From Streptomyces sp. NBC_00193 (GTDB taxonomy: Bacteria > Actinomycetota > Actinomycetes > Streptomycetales > Streptomycetaceae): a stretch of 64,000 nt of DNA. Positions 1 to 9,626 of the stretch are shown piece by piece. Positions within the stretch are counted from its first letter, which is position 1. Each line of letters starts with the position of its first letter. A program made the translations under genes and the position numbers. The notes under the pieces were generated by a model, which was not told the DNA's origin, made no database searches, and saw only the letters and a program-made list of their open reading frames with translations. The stretch is from positions 1,922,001 through 1,986,000 of the forward strand of contig NZ_JAPEMM010000001.1 in assembly GCF_026342735.1 (NCBI RefSeq), read 5' to 3'.

Positions 1-1
1 A

Positions 2-36
2 CCGCCCCGGCAGCACACAGAGTGCTGCCGGGGCGG
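2..36 (-). terminator. Terminator of the rplM-rpsI operon
   Basis: A perfect 15-bp inverted repeat (2-16 with 22-36) around a 5-nt loop lies directly downstream of the rpsI stop codon. This is the form of a GC-rich actinobacterial terminator, with no long U tract. Confidence 0.75.
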
Positions 37-60
37 AATCGTGCTGAACAGCAGGCGAGA

Positions 61-579
61 TTAACGCTTGCTGTACTGCGGAGCCTTACGGGCCTTCTTG
101 AGACCGGCCTTCTTGCGCTCGACCGCACGGTCGTCGCGGGAGAGGAAGCCGGCCTTCTTCAGCGCCGGGCGGTTGTTGTCCACGTCCGCCTCGTTCAGCG
201 CACGGGCCACACCGAGGCGCAGGGCGCCGGCCTGACCGGAAACGCCGCCACCCGAGATGCGGGCGATGACGTCGTAGCGGTTGTCCAGCTCAAGGAGCTT
301 GAACGGCTCGTTGACTTCCTGCTGGTGCACCTTGTTGGGGAAGTAGTCCTCAAGGGTGCGACCGTTGATCTTCCACTTGCCGGTGCCCGGAACGATCCGG
401 ACGCGGGCGATGGCGTTCTTGCGACGGCCCAGGCCGGCGGCCGGCTGGGGGTCACCGAAGCGGCCGGCAAGGGACTCGGACGTGTAGTCACCCTCGACTA
501 CGTCCGCAGTCTCGGTGGTGTATTCCTCGACGTTGCCCTCGAACTCTTCGACGACAGTCTCGGCGGTGGTCTCGGCCAC
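61..579 (-). CDS. rpsI: 30S ribosomal protein S9
   Basis: Small-subunit protein whose C-terminal tail reaches the P-site tRNA. The 172-residue product has an acidic, threonine/glutamate-rich N-terminal extension of about 40 residues, as usual in Streptomyces. The S9 core follows ([20 protein letters not shown]), and the protein ends in the conserved basic tail [12 protein letters not shown]. The start is GTG at 579, preceded by a GAGGAG ribosome-binding site. It lies 46 bp downstream of rplM in a two-gene operon that ends at the hairpin at 2-36. Confidence 0.97.
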   Translation of the reverse strand: MAETTAETVVEEFEGNVEEYTTETADVVEGDYTSESLAGRFGDPQPAAGLGRRKNAIARVRIVPGTGKWKINGRTLEDYFPNKVHQQEVNEPFKLLELDNRYDVIARISGGGVSGQAGALRLGVARALNEADVDNNRPALKKAGFLSRDDRAVERKKAGLKKARKAPQYSKR

Positions 580-625
580 GATGCTCCTCAGAAGTTTCTT
601 GTCTTAGGGGGTGTGGTGGCCGGAA

Positions 626-1069
626 CTACTGCGCGACCTGGGTGATCTCGAACGGCACCGGCTGCTGAGCAGCGTGGGGGTGCACATCGCCCGAGTAGAC
701 CTTCAGCTTCGAGAGCATCTGACGGCCCAGGGTGTTCTTGGGGATCATGCCCTTGATGGCCTTCTCGACGGCCTTCTCCGGGTTGTTCGCCAGGAGGTCG
801 TCGTAGCGGACCGAACGCAGACCACCCGGGAAGCCGGAGTGGCGGTACGCCATCTTCTGGGTCGCCTTGTTGCCGGACAGGTGAACCTTGTCGGCGTTGA
901 TGATGATGACGAAGTCGCCCATGTCCATGTGGGGGGCGTAAGTCGGCTTGTGCTTACCCCGCAGGAGGGTAGCGGCCTGGGTCGCCAGACGGCCGAGGAC
1001 AACATCCTGGGCGTCGATGACGTGCCACTGGCGCGAGATGTCGCCGGGCTTGGGGCTGAACGTACGCAC
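626..1069 (-). CDS. rplM: 50S ribosomal protein L13
   Basis: Early-assembling 23S rRNA-binding protein of the large subunit, 147 residues, the usual length. Family motifs are visible: [19 protein letters not shown] near the N-terminus and the central [16 protein letters not shown]. The start is GTG at 1069. It is the first gene of the rplM-rpsI operon; its promoter should lie in the gene-free 1070-1303 interval, but I cannot place it confidently. Confidence 0.97.
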   Translation of the reverse strand: MRTFSPKPGDISRQWHVIDAQDVVLGRLATQAATLLRGKHKPTYAPHMDMGDFVIIINADKVHLSGNKATQKMAYRHSGFPGGLRSVRYDDLLANNPEKAVEKAIKGMIPKNTLGRQMLSKLKVYSGDVHPHAAQQPVPFEITQVAQ

Positions 1070-1303
1070 GCGTATGCCTTCGCTTCTTCAGTGGTGGGTC
1101 ATCCCCGGGGGGTGAGCCCGAGGGACGGGTCCTGACATGGGTCACCACGGACGATCACGACAGCCCTGGTTCACATCGGAGACGCAACCCGTGTGTACCG
1201 CTGGTCATCGGCCCGGTGGACCGGCGTAAGGCAAATTCACGTGAGAATGAGCAAGCCAATACGCATAACGAACCAGCAGGGTACCCCTGAAGACCTGGAA
1301 GGG

Positions 1304-2560
1304 TCAAAACGCGGTCCGCGATCCCGTCTCGACGGGGGTTGCGGCGCACTCCGGTTCGGTCCTGGGTGGGGACCCCGTAGTTGTTACGAGTTCCAGAGTA
1401 ACCCGGATCGGACGCAGTGCTCGACGCGCCAGCAGTCCGGCGAGCGCGCACAGGGTCACCATGTCCCGGAATGCCCGCCTCTTGGCCTCGAACTCCGAGG
1501 GCCACGGAAGGCCCGCGGTCTGCGGCACCAGCGCCAGCCAGAACCAGGGCGAGCGCGGCATCGAGCCCGCCCGCACCCCCGATGCCAGCAGCAGCGGGAG
1601 CACCACGATCAGGTAGTGGTCGAAGGAGGGCCGCGACACCAGGAACGCGGCGAGCATCACCATGCAGGCCGTCTCCACCAACCGCAGCTCACCCGCGTCG
1701 CCGTCCGTCTCGACCGGCCGCCGCCAGCGCCGCCAGGTCGCCCACAGCCCGCACCCGGCCCCCGCGAAGGCCAGCGCCACCGCCAGCGGAGCGGGCACCC
1801 CCAGCCGGGGCAGCGCCGCGATCGGCGAGGCGTCCCAGGGCAGCGCGTAGGAATCCTGGCCCTGCAGCAGGAACGGCAGGGTCTTGGTGAAGAACAGCAT
1901 CGGGTGCGGCATCATCAGCGCCCCCGCCAGCGAGAGCCCCACCGGCACCCCCACCGCCAGGGCCAGCCCCCGCCACTGCCGCGCCAGGAGGAAGAGCAGC
2001 CCGATCGGCACCAGCATCGGCTTGCACGCGATGGCCAGGCCCACCACCAGCCCGGCCGCGGCCCAGTGCTTGCGGTGCGCCAGCAGCAGCGCCACCGGCA
2101 GGGCGGCGGCGGAGATGGCCGTCCAGTTCGCGATCAGCACGAGGTTGATGTACGGCTTGTAGGCCAGCGCGAACAGCGCGAAACCGCCCACCGCGAACCG
2201 CGAGCGCACCGGGACCGAGAACAGCCGCAGCGAGGCCCACCAGCCGAGGCCGACGAGCCCGGTCATCCCCAGCGGCAGCACGCAGCGCAGCAGCGGCGCC
2301 GGCAGCAGGGCCTCGGGAATCGCCATGATCACGGCGCTGGGCAGGTAGAGGAACCGCTTGTCCTCGTACGGGGAGACCCCGGCGAGCAGGGCGTCGGCCG
2401 CCTTGACCACGAAGGCGTTGTCCGAACCCCAGTTCTCCCGCAGGCTCGCGGAGACCGCCACCGACAGCAGGATCACCAGACCCACGAACCGCCAGGACCG
2501 GGGGGCCGGCCGCAGCAGCCAGGCCACCCCCCGGTCCCATGAGGACGGGCTGTCCCACTT
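1304..2560 (-). CDS. Polytopic membrane protein, GT87/mannosyltransferase-like
   Basis: A protein of about 418 residues with roughly ten hydrophobic helices, starting RFVGLVILLSVAVSASLREN. The acidic/aromatic loop GSDNAFVVKAADALLAGVSPY after helix 1 resembles the first extracytoplasmic loop of polyprenol-phosphate-dependent GT87 (DUF2029) mannosyltransferases. The ATG at 2560 is preferred; an in-frame start at 2611 would add 17 residues. The 3' end has a low-complexity stretch before the stop at 1304. Transferase activity is inferred from architecture only; substrate unknown. It sits 3' of the ABC-F gene with the same orientation and little spacing. Confidence 0.7.
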   Translation of the reverse strand, partial: KWDSPSSWDRGVAWLLRPAPRSWRFVGLVILLSVAVSASLRENWGSDNAFVVKAADALLAGVSPYEDKRFLYLPSAVIMAIPEALLPAPLLRCVLPLGMTGLVGLGWWASLRLFSVPVRSRFAVGGFALFALAYKPYINLVLIANWTAISAAALPVALLLAHRKHWAAAGLVVGLAIACKPMLVPIGLLFLLARQWRGLALAVGVPVGLSLAGALMMPHPMLFFTKTLPFLLQGQDSYALPWDASPIAALPRLGVPAPLAVALAFAGAGCGLWATWRRWRRPVETDGDAGELRLVETACMVMLAAFLVSRPSFDHYLIVVLPLLLASGVRAGSMPRSPWFWLALVPQTAGLPWPSEFEAKRRAFRDMVTLCALAGLLARRALRPIRVTLELVTTTGSPPRTEPECAATPVETGSRTAF

Positions 2561-2629
2561 CATGACCCAGACACTCGGCCGCAGCCCCACAACGAAGTCC
2601 CCTCGACCCAAGCCGGGGGCGGTCTCCCC

Positions 2630-4258
2630 CTAGCGCTTCCGCTCGACCCTACGTTCGTCCCAGACGGGCTCCGTAGTCTCCCGTACAACACCGTCTGAAC
2701 CGAAGACCAGGTAACGGTCAAATGTCCGGGCGAACCACCGGTCGTGCGTGACGCACAACACAGTGCCGTCGTACGCCTCCAGCCCGTCCTGCAGCGCCTC
2801 CGCCGACTCCAGGTCCAGGTTGTCCGTCGGCTCGTCCAGGAGCAGCGCCGTCGTACCGGCCAGCTCCAGCAGCAGGATCTGGAAGCGCGCCTGCTGGCCT
2901 CCCGAGAGCCGCTCGAAGGGCTGCTCGCCCTGGCGCTCCAGCTCGTAGCGGCGCAGGGCGCCCATCGCCTGGCCCAGGGGCTTCGCCGCCTCCGTCCACA
3001 GGATGTCGACGAGCGTGCGGCCGAACAGCTCGGGGTGCGCGTGGGTCTGCGCGAAGTGGCCGGGGACCACGCGGGCGCCGAGCTTCCACGTACCCGTGTG
3101 CTTGACGTCCTCGCCCGCCATCAGGCGCAGGAAGTGGGACTTCCCGGAGCCGTTCGAGCCCAGGACCGCGACCCGCTCCCCGTAGAAGACCTCCAGGGAG
3201 AAGGGCTTCATCAGCCCGGTGAGCTCCAGGTTCTCCACCGTGAGGGCGCGCACGCCCGTACGGCCGCCCTTGAGCCGCATCTTGATGTCCTGCTCGCGCG
3301 GCGGCTCCGGCGGCGGGCCGGCCTCCTCGAACTTCTTGAAGCGGGTCTGCATCGCGTGGTACCGGGAGGCCATGTCCGGGCTGCTCGCGGCCTGGCCGCG
3401 CAGGCGCAGCACCAGGGCCTTCAGCCGGGCGTGCTCCTCGTCCCAGCGCCGCTTGAGCTCCTCGAAGCGTGCGAAGCGCTCCTTGCGGGCGGCGTGGAAC
3501 GTGCCGAAGCCCTCGCCGTGCACCCAGACGTCGGAGCCGTTCGGGCCCGCCTCCAGGCTGATGATCTTCTCGGCGGCCTGGGTCAGCAGCTCCCGGTCGT
3601 GGCTGACGAAGAGCACCGTCTTGCGCGTGGCCTTCAGCTGCTCCTCCAGCCAGCGCTTGCCCGGGACGTCCAGGTAGTTGTCCGGCTCGTCGAGGAGCAG
3701 CACCTCGTCCGGCCCGCGCAGCAGCGCCTCCAGCACGAGCCGCTTCTGCTCACCGCCCGAGAGCGTGCGCACCTCGCGGAACTGCGCCGTGTCGTACGGG
3801 ATCGCCAGCGCGGCCATCGTGCAGACGTCCCACAGCGTCTCCGCCTCGTACCCCTGCACGTCGGCCCAGTCGCTGAGCGCCTGCGCGTAACTCATCTGGG
3901 CGGCTTCGTCGTCCACGGTCAGGATCAGCCGCTCGGCCCGGTCCACCGCCTTGGCGGCCTCCCGGATCCGCGGCTGGGCCACCGAGACCAGCAGGTCCCG
4001 TACGGTCGTCTCGTCGCGGACCGAGCCCACGAACTGCGACATCACACCCAGCCCGCCGGTCACGACGACCGAGCCGCCGTGCGGCTGGAGCTCGCCGGAG
4101 ATCATCTTCAGCAGCGTGGTCTTGCCGGCCCCGTTCGCCCCGACCAGGGCGACGACCGACCCCTCCCCCACCCGGAAGGAGACGTCGGGGAGCAGAACCC
4201 GCCCGTCGGGAAGGTAGTACTCCAGGTGGCTGGCTTCGAGATGTCCCATGCGGGGCAT
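2630..4258 (-). CDS. ABC-F family ATPase
   Basis: A soluble protein of about 540 residues with two ABC domains and no membrane segment, so an ABC-F translation factor rather than a transporter. Domain 1 has Walker A GANGAGKTT (about residue 40) and signature LSGGEQKRL; domain 2 has Walker A GSNGSGKS and signature LSGGQQARF. Both have DEP Walker B motifs (LLLDEPDNYLD, LLLDEPTDNLD). The intervening charged linker is the P-site tRNA interaction motif region of the family. ABC-F proteins rescue stalled ribosomes or displace ribosome-bound antibiotics; which applies here cannot be read. The start is ATG 4258 or 4249. Confidence 0.9.
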   Translation of the reverse strand: MPRMGHLEASHLEYYLPDGRVLLPDVSFRVGEGSVVALVGANGAGKTTLLKMISGELQPHGGSVVVTGGLGVMSQFVGSVRDETTVRDLLVSVAQPRIREAAKAVDRAERLILTVDDEAAQMSYAQALSDWADVQGYEAETLWDVCTMAALAIPYDTAQFREVRTLSGGEQKRLVLEALLRGPDEVLLLDEPDNYLDVPGKRWLEEQLKATRKTVLFVSHDRELLTQAAEKIISLEAGPNGSDVWVHGEGFGTFHAARKERFARFEELKRRWDEEHARLKALVLRLRGQAASSPDMASRYHAMQTRFKKFEEAGPPPEPPREQDIKMRLKGGRTGVRALTVENLELTGLMKPFSLEVFYGERVAVLGSNGSGKSHFLRLMAGEDVKHTGTWKLGARVVPGHFAQTHAHPELFGRTLVDILWTEAAKPLGQAMGALRRYELERQGEQPFERLSGGQQARFQILLLELAGTTALLLDEPTDNLDLESAEALQDGLEAYDGTVLCVTHDRWFARTFDRYLVFGSDGVVRETTEPVWDERRVERKR

Positions 4259-4320
4259 TGTCCAGGTCCGGCCCCGATCCGCCCAAACGAGTTAGCCGGG
4301 TACGGGGAAGAGTCCCCGCC

Positions 4321-5172
4321 CTAGCAGCAGCCGGCTCCCGGCAGCGTCCGCAGGTTCCGCGCTTCCTTGCTCCGCGCGGCCAGCAGCTCGTCGGCCGGAT
4401 ATCCGACCTCCTCCAGGGTCAGCCCGTGCGGCTTGACCACGTGCACCGAGGAATCGCGTACGGCCGCGGCCAGCACCTTCCCGGGCCAGTCGGTCGTCCG
4501 GTGGCCGTCGCCGACGTGCAGCAGGGCCCCGACCAGCGAGCGGACCATGTTGTGGCAGAAGGCGTCGGCGCGGACGGTCGCGGTGATGATCCCCTCCGCG
4601 TCCCGCTCCCAGCTGAGCTGCTGGAGGGTGCGGATGGTCGTGGCGCCCTCGCGCTTCTTGCAGTACGCGGCGAAGTCGTGCTCCCCGACCAGAGCGGCTG
4701 CGGCCTCGTTCATGGCGTCCACGTCGAGCGGCCACTGGTACCAGAGCACGTGCCCGCGGCGCAGCGGGTCCACGCCGGCCTGGTGGTCGCCCACGCGGTA
4801 GGCGTAGCGGCGCCAGATCGCGGAGAACCGCGCGTTGAACCCGGCGGGGGCCTCGGCGGCCTTCCACACCCGTACGTCGTGCGGCAGCCGCCCGGCGAGG
4901 CGGCGCAGGAGCTTGTCCTGGTGCTCGGCCCACACCTCGTCCCGTACGTCGAACTGCGCGACCTGCCCGCGTGCGTGCACGCCCGCGTCGGTCCGGCCGG
5001 CCACGGTCAGCTCCACCGGGTCGGGCAGCCGCATCACGGTCTGCAGGGCCGACTCCAGCTCCCCCTGGACGGTCCGCAGCACGCGCTGCTTCGCCCAGCC
5101 GGAGAAGTCCTTGCCGTCGTAGCTCAGGTCCAGCCGCACCCGGACGTGCCCGGGCTCCACCTCGTCACTCAC
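4321..5172 (-). CDS. truA: tRNA pseudouridine(38-40) synthase TruA
   Basis: Converts U38-U40 in tRNA anticodon stems to pseudouridine. The 283-residue protein has the conserved start [19 protein letters not shown] and the catalytic-aspartate motif [20 protein letters not shown]. The latter half contains [17 protein letters not shown], typical of TruA. It follows rplQ across a strong hairpin (5199-5234), so it probably depends on read-through or its own promoter. Linkage of truA to rplQ is widespread in bacteria. Confidence 0.95.
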   Translation of the reverse strand: MSDEVEPGHVRVRLDLSYDGKDFSGWAKQRVLRTVQGELESALQTVMRLPDPVELTVAGRTDAGVHARGQVAQFDVRDEVWAEHQDKLLRRLAGRLPHDVRVWKAAEAPAGFNARFSAIWRRYAYRVGDHQAGVDPLRRGHVLWYQWPLDVDAMNEAAAALVGEHDFAAYCKKREGATTIRTLQQLSWERDAEGIITATVRADAFCHNMVRSLVGALLHVGDGHRTTDWPGKVLAAAVRDSSVHVVKPHGLTLEEVGYPADELLAARSKEARNLRTLPGAGCC

Positions 5173-5198
5173 GTGACAGATCCTCTCTCAGGAATGCA

Positions 5199-5234
5199 GA
5201 ACGGGCCCGCCCCGGTGAGGGGGCGGGCCCGTTC
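5199..5234 (-). terminator. Hairpin between rplQ and truA
   Basis: A perfect 14-bp inverted repeat (5199-5212 with 5221-5234) around an 8-nt loop, placed between the rplQ stop and the truA start. It is probably the terminator or attenuator closing the alpha operon. Confidence 0.75.
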
Positions 5235-5263
5235 AGAGCCATTCAGCGTGATCCCGGAAGGGA

Positions 5264-5728
5264 TCAGGCCTCCTTGGTCTCCTCGGCGGCGGGAGCCTCG
5301 GCGGCCTCCGCCTCCTTCACGGCGCGCTTGGTGGCGGCCTCGGCCTCACCAGTGGCCTGCTGGGCGACCGTAAGGGCCTCGACCAGCTCGATCACGGCCA
5401 TCGGGGCGTTGTCGCCACGACGGTTGCCGATCTTGGTGATGCGCGTGTAACCACCGGGGCGGTTCTCGTAGCGCGGGGCGATCTCGGTGAACAGCGTGTG
5501 CACGATGCTCTTGTCCGTGATCGTCTGCAGCACCAGGCGACGGTTGTGGATGTCGCCCTTCTTGGCCTTGGTCACCAGACGCTCGGCGTAGGGACGCAGG
5601 CGGCGGGCCTTGGCCTCGGTGGTGGTGATGCGGCCGTGCTCGAAGAGCGACTTCGCGAGGTTCGCGAGGAGGTGCTTCTCGTGCGCGGCGCTGCCGCCCA
5701 GACGGGCACCCTTTGCGGGACGCGGCAT
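5264..5728 (-). CDS. rplQ: 50S ribosomal protein L17
   Basis: Large-subunit protein, about 154 residues. The L17 core starts [20 protein letters not shown] and includes [20 protein letters not shown]. An alanine/glutamate-rich C-terminal extension of about 35 residues is typical of actinomycetes. ATG 5728 is preferred over ATG 5734 because the AAGGAG site then has normal spacing. Last ribosomal gene of the rpsM-rpsK-rpoA-rplQ group. Confidence 0.96.
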   Translation of the reverse strand: MPRPAKGARLGGSAAHEKHLLANLAKSLFEHGRITTTEAKARRLRPYAERLVTKAKKGDIHNRRLVLQTITDKSIVHTLFTEIAPRYENRPGGYTRITKIGNRRGDNAPMAVIELVEALTVAQQATGEAEAATKRAVKEAEAAEAPAAEETKEA

Positions 5729-5811
5729 GGTCATACTCCTTCATATCTGCACCGGCCGTGTCAGGTACCGGTGACAGTTCCCCCGAGGCGGATGCCGCGG
5801 GAAAGTTCAAA

Positions 5812-5860
5812 TCAAGCCCGGCCGGCGTTTGAGGCCAAAGACCTCAGCCGCCGGCGACGG
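5812..5860. repeat. Dispersed GCCGGCGTTTGAGG-type intergenic repeat
   Basis: The rpoA-rplQ gap contains GGCCGGCGTTTGAGGCC followed by an imperfect complement (CCTCAGCCGCCGGC), able to fold into a hairpin. The same CCGGCGTTTGAGG core recurs at 55.26 kb. It looks like a short intergenic repeat family, possibly acting as an attenuator downstream of rpoA. Confidence 0.5.
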
Positions 5861-5866
5861 GGTGAA

Positions 5867-6889
5867 TCAGTACTGCTCGGTCTCGACGAAACCGGCGTCC
5901 GCGTCGTCGTCGGCGCCGAAGGCGTCGGCGGCGGCGGTCGGGTCGAATCCGGGCGGGCTGTCCTTGAGGGCCAGGCCCATGCCGGCCAGCTTCGCCTTGA
6001 CCTCGTCGATCGACTTCGCACCGAAGTTGCGGATGTCGAGCAGGTCGGCCTCGGAGCGGGCGACGAGCTCACCCACGGAGTGGATGCCCTCGCGCTTGAG
6101 GCAGTTGTACGACCGAACGGTGAGCTCGAGCTCCTCGATCGGCAGGGCGAGATCGGCGGCCAGGGCCGCGTCCGTCGGCGAGGGGCCCATGTCGATGCCC
6201 TCGGCGTCGATGTTGAGCTCGCGGGCCAGACCGAACAGCTCGACCAGGGTCTTACCGGCGGACGCCATGGCGTCGCGCGGGCGCATGGCCTGCTTGGTCT
6301 CGACGTCGACGATCAGCTTGTCGAAGTCGGTGCGCTGCTCGACTCGGGTCGCCTCGACCTTGTAGGTGACCTTGAGGACCGGGCTGTAGATGGAGTCGAT
6401 CGGGATGCGACCGATCTCCTGGCCCAGCTGCTTGTTCTGGACGGCGGAGACGTAGCCGCGACCGCGCTCGACGGTCAGCTCCATCTCCAGCTTGCCCTTG
6501 CCGTTGAGCGTGGCGAGGACCAGGTCCGGGTTGTGCACCTCGACACCGGCCGGGGGCGCGATGTCGGCAGCGGTGACCAGGCCGGGACCCTGCTTGCGCA
6601 GGTACATCACGACCGGCTCGTCGTGCTCCGAGGAGACGACCAGCTGCTTGATGTTGAGGATGATGTCGGTGACGTCTTCCTTGACACCCGGCACGGTGGT
6701 GAACTCGTGCAGGACGCCGTCCACGCGGATGCTGGTGACAGCGGCACCCGGGATCGAGGACAGGAGCGTGCGGCGGAGCGAGTTGCCGAGGGTGTAGCCG
6801 AAGCCCGGCTCCAGCGGCTCGATCACGAACCGCGAGCGGTACTCGTCTACGACCTCTTCGGTCAGCGAGGGGCGCTGAGCGATAAGCAT
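5867..6889 (-). CDS. rpoA: RNA polymerase alpha subunit
   Basis: 340-residue subunit that nucleates core polymerase assembly and contacts UP elements and activators. The N-terminal dimerisation domain (residues 1-230) contains [21 protein letters not shown] flexible linker leads to the C-terminal domain (about 250-320), which has the helix-hairpin-helix motif [18 protein letters not shown]. It ends in an acidic tail. ATG start; located between rpsK and rplQ as in most bacteria. Confidence 0.98.
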   Translation of the reverse strand: MLIAQRPSLTEEVVDEYRSRFVIEPLEPGFGYTLGNSLRRTLLSSIPGAAVTSIRVDGVLHEFTTVPGVKEDVTDIILNIKQLVVSSEHDEPVVMYLRKQGPGLVTAADIAPPAGVEVHNPDLVLATLNGKGKLEMELTVERGRGYVSAVQNKQLGQEIGRIPIDSIYSPVLKVTYKVEATRVEQRTDFDKLIVDVETKQAMRPRDAMASAGKTLVELFGLARELNIDAEGIDMGPSPTDAALAADLALPIEELELTVRSYNCLKREGIHSVGELVARSEADLLDIRNFGAKSIDEVKAKLAGMGLALKDSPPGFDPTAAADAFGADDDADAGFVETEQY

Positions 6890-6967
6890 GTGGATTCCTT
6901 CATTCGTGGACGCCCACTATTTGACGCCCGACGGATCGTGGCCCGGGGGCCACGGACTACAAGGGTA

Positions 6968-7005
6968 CGGGCGGTACGTCCCCCGCGAGGGGTTCGTACC
7001 GCCCG
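6968..7005 (-). terminator. Hairpin between rpsK and rpoA
   Basis: An 11-bp perfect stem (CGGGCGGTACG at 6968-6978 with its complement at 6995-7005) in the 158-bp gap between rpsK and rpoA. Possibly an attenuator that separates polymerase from ribosomal-protein expression. Confidence 0.5.
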
Positions 7006-7047
7006 GACACTCAAAGACGCACAGGCGCGAAGCCCGGCGTCGCCGAA

Positions 7048-7452
7048 TCAGACGCGGCGACGCTTGGGCGGACGGCAGCCGTTGTGCGGGGTGGGGGTGA
7101 CGTCCTGGATCGAGCCGACCTCGAGGCCGGTGGCCTGGAGGGAGCGGATCGCGGTCTCACGGCCGGAGCCGGGACCCTTGACGAAGACGTCGACCTTGCG
7201 CATGCCGTGCTCCTGCGCGCGACGGGCGGCCGACTCGGCGGCCATCTGCGCGGCGAAGGGGGTGGACTTGCGCGAGCCCTTGAAGCCGACGTGGCCGGCG
7301 GAGGCCCAGGAGATCACGTTGCCCGCGGGGTCCGTGATCGAAACGATGGTGTTGTTGAACGTGCTCTTGATGTGGGCGTGCCCATGAGCGACGTTCTTCT
7401 TTTCCTTGCGGCGCACCTTCTTGGCAGCGCCCTGACGACCCTTGGGGGGCAT
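7048..7452 (-). CDS. rpsK: 30S ribosomal protein S11
   Basis: Platform protein of the small subunit, 134 residues. Motifs: [20 protein letters not shown] and the C-terminal [18 protein letters not shown]. The lysine-rich N-terminus is usual in actinomycetes. ATG start, 54 bp after rpsM. Confidence 0.98.
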   Translation of the reverse strand: MPPKGRQGAAKKVRRKEKKNVAHGHAHIKSTFNNTIVSITDPAGNVISWASAGHVGFKGSRKSTPFAAQMAAESAARRAQEHGMRKVDVFVKGPGSGRETAIRSLQATGLEVGSIQDVTPTPHNGCRPPKRRRV

Positions 7453-7506
7453 CTAAATCTCCTACGGGAGGTGGTCGGTCCTACAGCGCAAGACCGCTGA
7501 ACAGGA

Positions 7507-7887
7507 CTACTTCTTGCCCGGCTTCTTCTTACCGGCGATCGCGCGACGCGGACCCTTGCGGGTACGGGCGTTCGTGCTGGTGCGCTGACCGTGCACGGGC
7601 AGGCCACGACGGTGGCGAACACCCTGGTAGCACTGGATCTCGACCTTGCGACGGATGTCGGCCTGGATCTCGCGGCGGAGGTCACCCTCGGTGCGGAGGT
7701 TGGCGTCCACGTACTCGCGGATCTTGACCAGGTCCTCTTCGGCCAGGTCACGAACGCGGGTGTCGGGGTTCACACCGGTGGCCGCAAGGATTTCCTTGGA
7801 CCGGGTGCGACCGACACCGAAGACGTAGGTAAGTGCGATCTCCACACGCTTTTCGCGCGGGATGTCAACACCGGAAACGCGTGCCAT
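7507..7887 (-). CDS. rpsM: 30S ribosomal protein S13
   Basis: Head protein that contacts P-site tRNA and forms intersubunit bridges, 126 residues. Motifs: [20 protein letters not shown] at the N-terminus and the [13 protein letters not shown] motif. It ends in a lysine-rich tail (KKKPGKK). Confidence 0.98.
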   Translation of the reverse strand: MARVSGVDIPREKRVEIALTYVFGVGRTRSKEILAATGVNPDTRVRDLAEEDLVKIREYVDANLRTEGDLRREIQADIRRKVEIQCYQGVRHRRGLPVHGQRTSTNARTRKGPRRAIAGKKKPGKK

Positions 7888-8088
7888 TCAATGGCTCCTG
7901 TGTGTTCGGGGGTCTTCCGCAGAACCGAACCCCGACCGCCGACCACTCCTGAGTGGGTGGTGGTACGCCCGGGTCCCCGGCCCCCGCCGGAGGTGCCGCC
8001 GGCCCTGGTCAGGGCTGGGCGGGTTCTGCGTATGTACGTTTTCTTACGTCGCGCGAAGAACTGCGTAGTGCAGGTCGGTCGGCGTGCG

Positions 8089-8202
8089 TCAGCCCTGGCG
8101 CTGCTTGTGGCGCAGGTTGTCGCAGATGACCATGACCCGACCGTGACGGCGGATCACCTTGCACTTGTCGCAGATCTTCTTGACGCTCGGCTTGACCTTC
8201 AT
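8089..8202 (-). CDS. rpmJ: 50S ribosomal protein L36, zinc-binding form
   Basis: A 37-residue gene read directly from the complement of 8089-8202: [20 protein letters not shown] and onward, ending HKQRQG. Three cysteines and a histidine in the C-x2-C...C...H arrangement mark the zinc-binding (C+) form. It lies between infA and rpsM, the standard order. Confidence 0.96.
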   Translation of the reverse strand: MKVKPSVKKICDKCKVIRRHGRVMVICDNLRHKQRQG

Positions 8203-8276
8203 GTTGGTGAGGTTCTCCGGGTCAGTGCCACCACCCGCGTCGGGACAGGACGTCCGGACGGGAGTGAAGACAAGAT

Positions 8277-8498
8277 CTACTTGTATCGGTAGACGATCCG
8301 GCCACGCGTCAGGTCGTAGGGAGAGAGCTCCACGACAACCCGGTCATCAGGAAGGATGCGGATGTAGTGCATGCGCATCTTGCCGCTGATGTGCGCGAGG
8401 ACCTTGTGACCGTTCTGGAGTTCCACCTTGAACATCGCGTTCGGGAGGGACTCGATCACGGTGCCCTCGATTTCGATGGCACCTTGCTTCTTGGCCAC
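8277..8498 (-). CDS. infA: Translation initiation factor IF-1
   Basis: 73-residue OB-fold factor that blocks the ribosomal A site during initiation. The GTG at 8498 gives the exact family length and the canonical start [16 protein letters not shown]; further upstream in-frame sequence is not IF-1-like. Contains the [19 protein letters not shown] motif (here RILPDD) and ends RIVYRYK. Its 5' neighbour is map. Confidence 0.97.
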   Translation of the reverse strand: MAKKQGAIEIEGTVIESLPNAMFKVELQNGHKVLAHISGKMRMHYIRILPDDRVVVELSPYDLTRGRIVYRYK

Positions 8499-8674
8499 GC
8501 TTCGCCTTTCGAATCGGCTACCTTGATCAGCTCCCCGCCTTCGCATGAGGACATGCGGGTGCAAAGGAGCCGACGAGTCAGTCTACGTCAGGGCCCACCG
8601 AAAGACGAATCCGGAAAGTGTGCCCTACAGGATAGATCATCAATCCTGCCCATACCGGACCGCGTGGGCCCGGC

Positions 8675-9526
8675 TCAGCCCAGCGGGTCGGGCGCGGTGG
8701 TCACGCCGTACTCCGCCAGCTTCGCCTTGCCGCAGTCCGGGGAGGTCAGGACGATCGGTCCCTCCTCGGTCAGGGCGATGGAGTGCTCCCAGTGCGAGGA
8801 CCAGGTGCCGTCCGTGGTGATGACCGTCCAGTCGTCCGCCAGGACCTCCGTCTGGGCGGTGCCCAGCGAGACCATCGGCTCGATCGCCAGGCACAGGCCG
8901 GGGACGAGCTTGATGCCCTTGCCCCGCTTGCGCGAGACGTAGTTCAGCAGGTGCGGGTCCATGTGCATCTCGGAACCGATGCCGTGGCCGCCGTAGTCCT
9001 CGATGATCCCGAACTTGCCGAGGCTGTGCTCGCCCGTGGTCGGGCGCGGCTGCCGCTTGATGTAGGTCTCGATCGCCTTCGAGATGTCCACGAGGCGGTT
9101 GCCGAGCTTCATGGCGGCGATACCGGCCCACATGGACTCCTCGGTCACCCGGGACAGCTCCACGAGCTCAGGGGCGTGTCCAGAGCCCACGAAGGCGGTG
9201 TACGCGGCGTCGCCGTGCCAGCCGTCGACGATCGCGCCGGCGTCGATCGAGATGATGTCGCCGTCCTTCAGCACCGTCTTGTCGTCGGGGATGCCGTGGA
9301 CGACGACCTCGTTGACCGAGGTGCAGATGGTCGCGGGGAACCCGCCGTAGCCGAGGAAGTTCGACTTGGCGCCGGCATCCGCGATGACCTTGCGGGCCAC
9401 CATGTCCAGATCCCGCGTCGTGGCGCCCGGCACGGCCGCCTCACGGGTCGCCGCGTGGATCGCAGCGACGACCAGCCCCGCCTCACGCATCTTCGCGATC
9501 TGCTCGGGGGTCTTGATCTGGACCAT
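8675..9526 (-). CDS. map: Methionine aminopeptidase, type I
   Basis: Removes the initiator methionine from nascent proteins. From ATG 9526 the protein has 283 residues and starts MVQIKTPEQIAKMREAGLVV, the usual start; an in-frame upstream extension to 9589 is not conserved-looking. The metal ligands of the pita-bread fold are visible: ISIDAG and HGDAAYT (two Asp), GHGIGSEMH (His), LAIEPM (Glu) and the final Glu in EHSIALTEEGP. Forms the secY-adk-map unit. Confidence 0.95.
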   Translation of the reverse strand: MVQIKTPEQIAKMREAGLVVAAIHAATREAAVPGATTRDLDMVARKVIADAGAKSNFLGYGGFPATICTSVNEVVVHGIPDDKTVLKDGDIISIDAGAIVDGWHGDAAYTAFVGSGHAPELVELSRVTEESMWAGIAAMKLGNRLVDISKAIETYIKRQPRPTTGEHSLGKFGIIEDYGGHGIGSEMHMDPHLLNYVSRKRGKGIKLVPGLCLAIEPMVSLGTAQTEVLADDWTVITTDGTWSSHWEHSIALTEEGPIVLTSPDCGKAKLAEYGVTTAPDPLG

Positions 9527-9626
9527 GACGTACCTGCCACCTTCGGATTCGGGTCTTTCAACAGTACGGCCGCGGCGTCCTGGGGACACCGCGGCCGGGG
9601 CTGCACTACAGGTGAACTGCTTCTTG

